From: an uncultured Methylococcaceae bacterium
Lineage (GTDB): Bacteria > Pseudomonadota > Gammaproteobacteria > Methylococcales > Methylococcaceae
Reading direction: 5' to 3'
Assembly: GCA_903934875.1 (NCBI GenBank)
Contig: CAIZPP010000151.1
Coordinates: 1-51,728, forward strand
Length of the DNA: 51,728 nt
Below, piece by piece: positions 24,421 through 32,059 of the stretch. Below the pieces are notes generated by a model, which was given only the letters and a program-made list of their open reading frames with translations, searched no databases and had not been told where the DNA came from. Within the stretch, counting starts at the first letter, position 1. Each line of letters opens with the position of its first letter. The translations under genes were made by a program, and so were the position numbers.

Positions 24421-27400
24421 ATGATTGATGCTAACGAAATACAAGTTCTGCTTGAGAAACTTAAAGCGCAAGTCGAAACCACAAATGAAGCCGAAACTGC
24501 TAGGCAGTGGATTGAGCTTATTGAAAATCGTCAAAGTTTTTTAGACCTAAAAAATCACTCTATAACTTTGATTGGTACTGTGGGGATTGGCAAATCGTCT
24601 TTACTCGCTGCCGCAAGTAATCTTTTTATCGATCCAGAACCCAAAGACAAAACTGCACTGAAAGCCAATTCAGTTTTGCCAATAGGTGCAGGTCGGACAA
24701 GCCTATGTGAAACCTGTATTCGCAGTAAACAAAAGGACGATCAAAGCGAACTAGGGTTACTCATTGATCCAGTGCCTACAGATGAAATAGAAAGGGAAAT
24801 TAGAGGTTTTGCCGAGGACGAATGGCAGAAACGCCAACCAAATGGTAAAAAAGGTGATGCTGACCCAGTTGCGCAAGAAATCCGCCGGTTTATTCGAGCT
24901 ATGACGGGGTATTCCATGACCCAAGAAAGCTATATTGATGGTGACAAACAAAAAAAACGATTAGTTGATCCATTAAATAAAATTATTCCGAACTACCACA
25001 CCTATGAAACGTTTGCTACTCATCTCCTTGAGTGTGCCCAATTGTCACAGCGAAGCACCACACAAATTTGGTTGGGTACTGACAAGAGAGAGAATAGGGA
25101 AACGTTAAAAGCACGTTTAGAAGACGTAAACCAAGGCAAGGATATGCAAACGCCACTCCCCAACCGTATAACTTTGGTAGTGCCTAGCTTGTTGGGACAG
25201 ACTGGCGAGCATTTCGATCTAAGCTTAGTCGATACACGCGGGTTAGAAGTTGGTGGATATATTGAGGCTAGGGAGGATTTACAATCCTGCTTGCGTGATT
25301 CCCGTTCATTAATTGTCTTATGTTCAAGTTTTAATGACGCGCCAAGTGAACCTATTATATCTGTTCTTCGATCTATGTCTGCCGATATGGAATTGCGGCA
25401 GGCTATGTCTAGGGTTTTACTGATATTGATGGATCATGGGAACGCCGATCAAGTCAATGGTGCAGACGGTGACCGTGAATATGGGCAGGAGTTAAAAATA
25501 CACGAGTGCATGATAGCACTGAAAGATGTGGGTATTTCGAGTATTAAAGAATCTCAAATCATCGCCTTTGACGTGTTGCAAGATGAGCAGGATCGGCTTT
25601 TGCAAATCCTTACGGATTCAGTAACGGCACTGCGCAAACAAGTTGAAGTTCAACTCGACGAGTATATTAAAAACGCTAGACAATTTTTAATTAATATCAA
25701 TGCTGCGCAAAGACCGGAACTGATCCAAGCTGTTAATGACAGGATTAAAGAGGTTATGGCTGAGCATTTGCCCACTGGATTTCCACTAGATGACCCTTTA
25801 GAAGGCTTATATCAAGCTATTCGTGCGGAACGATCACGGCCTTCGGTTATCTACGCAACTTGTCGCCGTAACGGGATATATCAGCGGCGAGGAATAAATT
25901 TATACGAAGCGATAAGGAATAAGGCTAGACAAGCAGCGACTTTATGGTTGGATAACTTAAAAAAAGAGGTAGATTCTGAGTTAGAAGAACTTGAAAGCCA
26001 ACCAGACTTTTGGGTAGTCAATGACCATATTGATTCATTTAAATGGGAGTTTATAAAGAGTCAAATTAGAGTCATTTCTGATTATTCATCAAATGTGTAC
26101 TCAGAAGTGCAGCATTATTTGAAGTCTGACTTCTTAGAGCAACAAAGCCAGCATATATGGGATAGCTGCTGGCAAGAATGGGGCCAAGGTGCTGGTTTTG
26201 TTGACAAAGTGATTGAGCATTTTGAAAATTGGTCAGAACAGCATCAGCATGTGATTACCTCCCATGAAGAAACAAATGCCGAAGAACATATCCCATTTTG
26301 GCGCGAAGCCGCCAAGCCAAGACAGGCTCCGAGATTTACACTGCATGTACGAAATCTTCGTGCATTAAGGCAAGCCAAATGGACACCAGAACCCGTTTCC
26401 GTTTTGATCGGAGCTAATGGAGCAGGTAAGACCACTTTACTTAAAGTCTTAAAGCTTTTGCAAAGAGCTTATGAGCAAGATTTGTCAACGGCAGTTAACA
26501 ATGTATTGGGAGGCGGTTATCATCTTCGTTCATGGGGAAGTGCAGAAGACGAGCCTATAGAGGCGGGTTTGGACTTCGACAACATCCGTTGGCGTATTCA
26601 GCTTTACTCTCAAGCTGGTTCTGTAAGTACTGTCACTGCTGAAAATCTATTAGAGGGCGAGAGGAAGGTGTTTTCGCGTGACAGTCTCGGAGTGCTTGTT
26701 TATGGAAATGAACAAATTGATTCGGATAAATTAACTGGACTACGCACGTTGATGAATCGCGGTAGTCATGATTATGCAATAAGGACAATCGCTAAGTTGC
26801 TGCAAAACATTGCTGTATATGATGATTTTGATTTGCCAAGCTTGCGTGAGAATGGTTCTAATGCCTTTGATGACCAAGTATTAAATTCGCGAGGGACAAA
26901 TGTATTGGCAGTATTGCGACGCTGGCGTGTTGAGCGCGATAATCAACACCGGTATGATTTTGTCATTGAAGGCTTACAAGCTGCATTTCCTTATGCGTTT
27001 AAGTCTTTGGATTTCGTAACGGCAGGTAATACTCTACAAGCCAATATCTATGTGCCTAATCGGGAATCGCCTAGTCCGTTGGCATTCGAAGCGAATGGCT
27101 TTTTGCAATTACTTATTTTGTTCTGCGCCGTGGCCAGCGCAGAAGAAGAAAGCGTGGTGGCGATTGATGAACCCGAATGTGGGTTACATCCTTATGCCTT
27201 GCGCGTTTTTTTGCGCCGGGTTAGCCGATGGGCCAAAATGCTTGATGCAACGATATTGCTGGCAACGCATTCATTGGTGCTATTGGATGAATTAACCGAA
27301 CATCCGGAGCAAGTCTTCGTGATACAGCCCTCCGATAAACCCATGCCTATCAGGCTGGATCATTATTGCAATCTCGAATGGTTGCAAGATTTCAAATTAG

Positions 27401-27456
27401 GTGAATTATATGAGGACGGCGAAATTGGCAGTAACAAGGACGAAATACGCCTATGA
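24421..27456 (+). CDS. Two-P-loop protein: GTPase-like N-domain fused to ABC/OLD-type ATPase
   Basis: The 1011-aa protein carries two nucleotide-binding units. The first has LIGTVGIGKSS (P-loop, residues 50-60), a Thr in GRTS (91-94) and SLVDTRGLEVGG (DxxG-type switch, 268-279), suggesting a dynamin- or septin-like GTPase. A helical middle follows (about 380-640). The second has VLIGANGAGKTTLLKVLKLL (Walker A, G664-T671), a degenerate signature before VVAIDEPECGLHP (Walker B, 912-917) and LLATHSLVLLDEL (switch His950), as in AAA_21/OLD/RecF-type ATPases. The stop overlaps the start of a TOPRIM-like gene by 4 bp. DNA is AT-rich compared with flanks. The pair resembles ATPase-nuclease defence modules (PARIS, AbiL, OLD), but the GTPase fusion is unfamiliar to me. 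Function is inferred. Confidence 0.7.
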   Translation: MIDANEIQVLLEKLKAQVETTNEAETARQWIELIENRQSFLDLKNHSITLIGTVGIGKSSLLAAASNLFIDPEPKDKTALKANSVLPIGAGRTSLCETCIRSKQKDDQSELGLLIDPVPTDEIEREIRGFAEDEWQKRQPNGKKGDADPVAQEIRRFIRAMTGYSMTQESYIDGDKQKKRLVDPLNKIIPNYHTYETFATHLLECAQLSQRSTTQIWLGTDKRENRETLKARLEDVNQGKDMQTPLPNRITLVVPSLLGQTGEHFDLSLVDTRGLEVGGYIEAREDLQSCLRDSRSLIVLCSSFNDAPSEPIISVLRSMSADMELRQAMSRVLLILMDHGNADQVNGADGDREYGQELKIHECMIALKDVGISSIKESQIIAFDVLQDEQDRLLQILTDSVTALRKQVEVQLDEYIKNARQFLININAAQRPELIQAVNDRIKEVMAEHLPTGFPLDDPLEGLYQAIRAERSRPSVIYATCRRNGIYQRRGINLYEAIRNKARQAATLWLDNLKKEVDSELEELESQPDFWVVNDHIDSFKWEFIKSQIRVISDYSSNVYSEVQHYLKSDFLEQQSQHIWDSCWQEWGQGAGFVDKVIEHFENWSEQHQHVITSHEETNAEEHIPFWREAAKPRQAPRFTLHVRNLRALRQAKWTPEPVSVLIGANGAGKTTLLKVLKLLQRAYEQDLSTAVNNVLGGGYHLRSWGSAEDEPIEAGLDFDNIRWRIQLYSQAGSVSTVTAENLLEGERKVFSRDSLGVLVYGNEQIDSDKLTGLRTLMNRGSHDYAIRTIAKLLQNIAVYDDFDLPSLRENGSNAFDDQVLNSRGTNVLAVLRRWRVERDNQHRYDFVIEGLQAAFPYAFKSLDFVTAGNTLQANIYVPNRESPSPLAFEANGFLQLLILFCAVASAEEESVVAIDEPECGLHPYALRVFLRRVSRWAKMLDATILLATHSLVLLDELTEHPEQVFVIQPSDKPMPIRLDHYCNLEWLQDFKLGELYEDGEIGSNKDEIRL

Positions 27457-28328
27457 CCGCACGAATTAGACTTATCGTCACCGGAGACACTGAAGAGCTT
27501 GCATTGCATGATTCATTGAGGCGATTTTTCCCAACCCATAGATCGAATGGTGAAGTCGTTGAATGGGATGTGCCGCGTTTTCACAGAGGAGGCGCAACGA
27601 GTAATAGGCTAGATTATGCTGCGCAACCGAATGGTGCCATGAAAAAACTTGCGCGAATAATGTTAAATGAAGCAATCATCGGAAAACATGGTAAACCAGC
27701 CGACTTTGTTATCTTGGTTGACGATGTTGAGTTGGCTAATGTTGGGCAAGAAACCGTGGTTTCACATCATTTTCGACAAGCTTTGGAACAGGAGCTAAGT
27801 AAAACGAATTACTCAGGCCATAACTTAATCAACTGCAAAAATATTCTCCGCAGCAATTGTTCTTTTCATCTACTTAAACCGATGGTCGAGGCATATTTTT
27901 TCGGAGGTGATGTTAATGTGCTGCATATTGCAGGTGTGCCTATTCACATCAAACCAAAGCTCGACAAAACTGATGTGGAGATGTTTGAGGTTATCGATAC
28001 AAAGTATATTGAAAAATGCGAAAAGCAACTAGAAAAGCCTTGGTGGCGTGAGGAGTGCCACCCTAAGAAATACCTAGATTATTTAATTAAACAAGACAAA
28101 CCTTGCAGACGGGCTTATGAAGAAACTAAACATGGTAAAGAAGCATTGTTGGCACTTGACTGGCCTAAAGTGCCAACACAGACAACAGAAACTCCCGTCG
28201 TTCGTTCGTTATTTGCCGATATTGCAGATTGGTTTGGAATCCCCAACCCTCTTCCCGGTGATATCCACTCTGGTTTCTATCCTAGTACTAACGTACCTCA
28301 TCATACACTCTTATTAAGAAATTTGTAA
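27453..28328 (+). CDS. TOPRIM/DUF4276-like protein, partner of the two-P-loop ATPase
   Basis: The 291-aa protein shows a DUF4276/RloB-like TOPRIM layout: IRLIVTGDTEELALHDSL (acidic Glu14/Glu15 after the first strand), DFVILVDDVELAN (acidic cluster, Asp90, Asp91, Glu93), FHLLKPMVEAYFFGG (Glu146, the usual E-A-[WY]-L/F motif) and HPKKYLDYLI followed by YEETKHGKEALLALDW. These positions normally bind Mg2+ in nuclease or primase TOPRIM folds. It overlaps the ATPase gene by 4 bp (ATGA) and shares its AT-rich composition: line 27661-27720 has 23 G+C of 60. By analogy it would be the nuclease effector controlled by the ATPase. DUF4276 assignment is from motif memory. Confidence 0.65.
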   Translation: MTARIRLIVTGDTEELALHDSLRRFFPTHRSNGEVVEWDVPRFHRGGATSNRLDYAAQPNGAMKKLARIMLNEAIIGKHGKPADFVILVDDVELANVGQETVVSHHFRQALEQELSKTNYSGHNLINCKNILRSNCSFHLLKPMVEAYFFGGDVNVLHIAGVPIHIKPKLDKTDVEMFEVIDTKYIEKCEKQLEKPWWREECHPKKYLDYLIKQDKPCRRAYEETKHGKEALLALDWPKVPTQTTETPVVRSLFADIADWFGIPNPLPGDIHSGFYPSTNVPHHTLLLRNL

Positions 28329-28973
28329 ATGAGGTGTGGTACCCGCAATAACCTAGACCCTATGCTGCGCGAGTCCATCCAAACCCATAGACGCATCGTC
28401 TGGCTGTTCGCCGGTAGCCACGCCATTGAGGAATTGACCCACGCCGAGTGGTCTTCCTACCTCATCAGCGCCCGCACGGTGGAAGTTCCGGCGTTCACAG
28501 AGGCGGAAACCCGTTTGCTGCTGACCGAGCCGATGAAACATTCGCGGCTGTTTGAGCGCGACGAGTCTAAGCGCCCGCGCTTCGAGCCGGGCTTTTGGGG
28601 CGAGGATGGGATAGCCCGCATCCAAGCCGAAACCGCCGGTTGGCCGCACCTGGTGCAATTATTGGCGGAAACCGCCGTGGATTTGTGCAACGAACGGCAA
28701 CGCCCGCTGGTGGATGCGGCTTTGTTGGATGATGCCATCGCCAAAGCGGTGACGGCGGGGGACACGGTGCTGCGGCAATTGCTCAAGGGCGAATCCAGCG
28801 AGGCCGATTGGGCGTGGCTGGTGGGTTTCCGCCGTTTGGACGCCTTACCGATACCGGAAGACGAGGCGGTGTTTTTATCCCTGCGCCGCCGTTGGTTGGT
28901 GGTCAATGCGGGGCCGGGGGAATGTCGGCTGCGAGTGCCGTTGTTGTTGCGGTGGTTACGCGAGCGGGGTTAA
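28329..28973 (+). pseudogene. C-terminal fragment of the TIR-NTPase gene
   Basis: The 214-codon frame starts abruptly with LDPMLRESIQTHRRIVWLFA and continues GSHAIEELTHAEWSSYLISA, VPAFTEAETRLLLTEP and GWPHLVQLLAETAVDLCNE. This is the tail of STAND/AAA ATPases that carry an N-terminal TIR of the 23996 type. No P-loop or Walker B precedes it, so the central NTPase part is missing. Composition returns to GC-rich (line 28621-28680 has 38 G+C of 60). It directly abuts the TOPRIM-like gene, with no ribosome site of its own. It is best explained as the stranded 3' part of the gene whose 5' part is at 23996. Confidence 0.7.
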
Positions 28974-28977
28974 TTTA

Positions 28978-29232
28978 TTGAACAGCAAACAGCGCAAGAC
29001 TTTGCAAGATATTTTCACCGACCCCGTCAGTTCGGCCATCCCTTGGCGCGACATTGAAAACTTATTTTTCGCCTTGGGCGCAGTCGTGAAAGAAGGGGCC
29101 GGTTCCCGTGTCAATATTTTGTTAAATGGGCGGGCGGCGGTTTTTCATCGCCCTCATCCGCACAAAGAAACCAACCGAGGCGCGGTCAAATCCGTGCGCC
29201 GGTTTCTCATCGAAGCAGGCATACAACCATGA
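28978..29232 (+). CDS. hicA: HicA-family mRNA interferase toxin
   Basis: The 84-aa protein matches HicA: LNSKQRKTLQDIFTDPVSSA, PWRDIENLFFALGAVVKEGA, GSRVNILLNGRAAVFHRPHP (catalytic His region) and a C-terminal VKSVRRFLIEAGIQP. The toxin cleaves mRNA during translation. The best start is TTG at 28978, 5 bp after the stop of the NTPase fragment; there is no ATG at the family start. The stop overlaps hicB by 4 bp, forming an intact toxin-antitoxin module. Confidence 0.85.
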   Translation: MNSKQRKTLQDIFTDPVSSAIPWRDIENLFFALGAVVKEGAGSRVNILLNGRAAVFHRPHPHKETNRGAVKSVRRFLIEAGIQP

Positions 29233-29555
29233 TCGAATACAAAAGCTATATAGGCCGGGTGGAATTTGACGACGAAGCGGGCATTTTCCATGGCGAAGTC
29301 ATCAATACCCGCGATGTGATTACCTTTGAAGGCACTAGCGTGGAGGAAATCCAGCGGGAATTTAGGATATCTGTCGATGAATACCTTAGATTCTGCGCCG
29401 AGCAGGGCAAAGCCCCGGACAATCCCAATGCCGGACACTTGGTGATTGACATTCCTCCCGATCTTCAGCGGGCGATAATTCAAGCCGCTAAGCGGGAACA
29501 CAAGAATTTGGATGCCTGGATTTTGGATAGGCTGGCTTCTGGCATTGCTGCCTAA
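29229..29555 (+). CDS. hicB: HicB-family antitoxin
   Basis: The 108-aa protein has the partial RNase H-like HicB domain (YKSYIGRVEFDDEAGIFHGE, then VITFEGTSVEEIQREFRISV and DEYLRFCAEQGKAP) and a C-terminal segment typical of Arc/CopG-like DNA-binding tails (VIDIPPDLQRAIIQAAKREH). It overlaps hicA by 4 bp (ATGA) and should neutralise and autoregulate the pair. Convergent with a DUF1993 gene 3 bp downstream. Confidence 0.9.
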   Translation: MIEYKSYIGRVEFDDEAGIFHGEVINTRDVITFEGTSVEEIQREFRISVDEYLRFCAEQGKAPDNPNAGHLVIDIPPDLQRAIIQAAKREHKNLDAWILDRLASGIAA

Positions 29556-29558
29556 AAT

Positions 29559-30062
29559 TCAACCCCCTAAAAAATCCCGCTTGCCGACAGGCACGCCATT
29601 GTGGCGGAGGATGGCATAGGCGGTGGTGACATGGAAATAGACATTCGGCACGCCGTAGTCAAACAAGTAATCCAGGCCCAGCCAAGTCACCGTCTGGTCG
29701 CGCCGGGTGATTTCAATGGTGCGGTCTTCCGCACCGTCCAGTTGCGCGGCATCAATGGTTTCCAGATAGTTGATGGCAGCCGAGATTCGCGTTTTAATCG
29801 CTTCCACGCTCGCTTCCTCATGGCCCAGCGCGGGAGGCTCTTGGCCTGCCAAGCGGGCGACAACCCCGGTGGCGGTGTCGGTGGCGATCTTGATTTGGCG
29901 GTAAAACGGGTGCATGTCGGGATACAGGCGGGCATTCAGCAGAATGTCCACATCGAATTTCGCCGCCTCGGCATGGGCGACGCCTTTTTCAAAGAAGGCC
30001 CCCAAGCTGTTGAGGGTGCGGATAAAGACGGGGACGGAAGCACGGTAAAAAGTCGAGGACAT
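29559..30062 (-). CDS. DUF1993-family protein
   Basis: The 167-aa protein matches the DUF1993 family: SSTFYRASVPVFIRTLNSLG, LLNARLYPDMHPFYRQIKIA, TDTATGVVARLAGQEPP and the C-terminal YLFDYGVPNVYFHVTTAYAI with LRHNGVPVGKRDFLG. The family has a four-helix DinB-like fold; its biochemical role is not established. The pattern is complete, and the ATG at 30062 is at the family start. It is monocistronic. Confidence 0.85.
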   Translation of the reverse strand: MSSTFYRASVPVFIRTLNSLGAFFEKGVAHAEAAKFDVDILLNARLYPDMHPFYRQIKIATDTATGVVARLAGQEPPALGHEEASVEAIKTRISAAINYLETIDAAQLDGAEDRTIEITRRDQTVTWLGLDYLFDYGVPNVYFHVTTAYAILRHNGVPVGKRDFLGG

Positions 30063-30104
30063 GGGTTTTCCTAAAAAATCAGTTAAAGAGGATGTCTGCT
30101 CGTT

Positions 30105-30385
30105 CCCAAGCTGGAATTCTTATCCTTATACATAAGTGTTGGAGACCCGTCATTCCGGTCAGGGATGCCGGAATCCAGCGTCCAAGGATGGCAAACTCAA
30201 CGCCGCGACAAGTGTCCCCGTATCAAAAGACAGGAAAACACAGGGTGGCAATTAATATGAATCTAGCACTTGTGTAACCGACTGGATACCGTCCATGGCC
30301 TGGATTTCGGCATCCATGCCGAAATGACGAGCCTCCTACATTTGTGCATAACGACGAAAGCTAGAGCATTGGAACCAGTGCAAAT
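30105..30385. repeat. Paired CATTCCGGTCAGGGATGCCGG extragenic repeats
   Basis: Inverted units CATTCCGGTCAGGGATGCCG near 30153 and GGATTTCGGCATCCATGCCG near 30301 are bounded by TTATACATAAGTGT and CATTTGTGCATAACG motifs. The block fills most of the 328-bp gap between DUF1993 and the monooxygenase. It belongs to the same family as the blocks at 16195 and 20845. Confidence 0.55.
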
Positions 30386-30391
30386 AATTAG

Positions 30392-31738
30392 TTAAGCCGC
30401 CTTCGCCACCTTGTCCTGCAAATGTTGGTTGGCCGGACGTTTCAAGCCCAAATTCTCGCGCAGGGTCTTGCCCTCGTATTCGGTGCGGAAGATGCCGCGT
30501 TTTTGCAGTTCAGGCACGACTAGATTGATGAAATCTTCCAATGAATCAGGCAGGAAAGTGGGTTTCAGGTTGAAGCCATCCGCCGCGCCGTTGACAAACC
30601 AGTCTTCAATCTGGTCGGCAATGTCAGCCGGTGTGCCCACGACGATGCGATGGCCTTGGACGATGCTGAAACGCAGGATCAGTTCGCGGATGCTGAGGTT
30701 TTCCCGGCGGGCGAGGGCGACGGCCTGCCGCCACCGGCCTATGCCGTTGGACGGCTCTGGCAGGTTTTCCGGCAACGGGCCATCCAGTGGGTGTTCGGAC
30801 AGGTCGATGCCAAACAGATTGCGCCTGCCGGACAGGTCGTAAGATTCGCGATAAGACTGGTATTTTTCCTCAGCTTCCTGGCGCGAGGAACCGATGTGGT
30901 AAAACAGGCCGGGGATGACGCGGACATCGTCCGATTCGCGCCCATATTTGGCAGCGCGATCCTTCACATCCTTGTAATAGGCTTGCGCCTCTTCGATGGT
31001 TTGCGCGGCGGCGTAGATCAACTCCGCATGTTGCGCCGCGAATTCGCGGCCGGTGTCGGAGTTGCCGGCTTGGAAAAACACCGGATAGCCCTGAATCGGC
31101 CGGGCGATGTCGAGCAGGGTGTCCACACTAAAATGCTTGCCGTGGTGGTGGATCGGGTGGACGCTGCTGGAATCAAGGAATTGGCCGGTTTCTTTGTTGG
31201 GGTGGTCGAAGGCACCGTCGTCCCAGGTGTCCCACAACAGCTTGGACACTTCGATGAATTCCGCCGCCCGCTCGTAGCGCCCGGAATGGTCCAAGGGTTT
31301 GTCCACCCCGAAGCTTTTTGCCGCGCCTTCGGACAGGGACGAGACGATGTTCCAGCCGATGCGTCCGCCGGTCAAATGGTCCAGCGAGGCAAAGCGGCGG
31401 GCGACGTTGTAAGGTTCGTTGAAATTGGTGTTCACTGTCGCCACCAGTCCGATGTGCCGGGTGACGTGCGCCAGTGCCGCCGTCAAGGTCAAGGGTTCAA
31501 AGCCGCCGCCGCGTGGATGCCGGCCAATCCGCTCAATGTCATCGCCGCCGTTGCCGACGAAATCGGCAAAGAAGGCGATATCGAACTTGCCCCGTTCCAG
31601 CAACTTCACAGTATCCGCCCACTGGTTAAAGTCGGGGTTGCCGCCGGCCTGCGTTTCGGCCCGCCGCCAGGCATTGGCATGGGTGCCGTAGAGTTGCACA
31701 AACGTCGATAAAATCAGTTGCCGTGTTTTCTTGCTCAT
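30392..31738 (-). CDS. NtaA/SnaA/DszA-family FMN-dependent monooxygenase (copy 2)
   Basis: The 448-aa protein is a second member of the luciferase-like NtaA/DszA branch: SKKTRQLILSTFVQLYGTHA, FDIAFFADFVGNGGDD, LDHLTGGRIGWNIVSSLSEG, YPVFFQAGNSDTGREFAAQH and SLEDFINLVVPELQKRG. It resembles copy 1 at 6842 but clearly differs, so it probably has another substrate range. The ATG at 31738 has an excellent GGAGG and is preferred to one 12 bp upstream. It is the last gene of a minus-strand cluster with three DszB-like desulfinases, but two MITE insertions lie in the 321-bp gap before it and may have reduced coupling. It needs reduced FMN, presumably from the MsuE-like reductase at 20229. Confidence 0.85.
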   Translation of the reverse strand: MSKKTRQLILSTFVQLYGTHANAWRRAETQAGGNPDFNQWADTVKLLERGKFDIAFFADFVGNGGDDIERIGRHPRGGGFEPLTLTAALAHVTRHIGLVATVNTNFNEPYNVARRFASLDHLTGGRIGWNIVSSLSEGAAKSFGVDKPLDHSGRYERAAEFIEVSKLLWDTWDDGAFDHPNKETGQFLDSSSVHPIHHHGKHFSVDTLLDIARPIQGYPVFFQAGNSDTGREFAAQHAELIYAAAQTIEEAQAYYKDVKDRAAKYGRESDDVRVIPGLFYHIGSSRQEAEEKYQSYRESYDLSGRRNLFGIDLSEHPLDGPLPENLPEPSNGIGRWRQAVALARRENLSIRELILRFSIVQGHRIVVGTPADIADQIEDWFVNGAADGFNLKPTFLPDSLEDFINLVVPELQKRGIFRTEYEGKTLRENLGLKRPANQHLQDKVAKAA

Positions 31739-31793
31739 GTTTTCCTCCAACCGGACTCAGGTTTTGGGCATTGCTGCCAACCTCAAACGTTTC

Positions 31794-31816
31794 GGTCGGG
31801 GTTACAAACCCCGACC
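31794..31816. repeat. Perfect hairpin in the leader of monooxygenase copy 2
   Basis: GGTCGGGGTT and AACCCCGACC form a 10-bp perfect stem with an ACA loop, about 55 bp upstream of the ATG at 31738. It may act as an attenuator or be a dispersed extragenic palindrome. Confidence 0.5.
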
Positions 31817-31828
31817 GGCTTTTAATAA

Positions 31829-31966
31829 CTGATGTTACGCAATCGTGTAGGCTGTAGCCCGGATGTTGTGGAGTGCGGCGACTCGTCGCCGCCTTTTGCG
31901 TCCAGCGGCGACGAGTCGCCGCACTCCACAAGTTGCCATCCTCTTGCGATGACTACGTAATATCAG
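31829..31966. mobile_element. MITE with CTGATGTTACGCA ends and a GCGGCGACTCGTCGCCGC core (copy 1)
   Basis: Ends CTGATGTTACGCA and TACGTAATATCAG are inverted repeats like those of the 128-bp MITE, flanked by TTAATAA and TTGATAA (6 of 7 match). The core differs: it holds a long GGAGTGCGGCGACTCGTCGC hairpin. An inverted copy of this core starts at 51595. Confidence 0.65.
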
Positions 31967-31980
31967 TTGATAACTGCTTA

Positions 31981-32058
31981 CTGATGTTAAGCATGGAATG
32001 TCAAAGCTCGCTTTGCCTGTCAAGGCAAGCCTTGACACGCCAAATCAAATCGCCGTAG
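31981..32058. mobile_element. Truncated copy of the 128-bp MITE
   Basis: From CTGATGTTAAGCATGG the sequence follows the reverse complement of the element at 8311-8438 for about 75 bp, then stops at the end of the desulfinase-like gene. The second terminal repeat is missing, so the element is broken, possibly by rearrangement with the adjacent MITE. Confidence 0.6.
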
Positions 32059-32059
32059 C

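Noticed and set aside
31739-31830. Sigma54 promoter directly upstream of monooxygenase copy 2
   Set aside because: TTGGCAGCAATGCCC places GG and GC too close together for the -24/-12 geometry.
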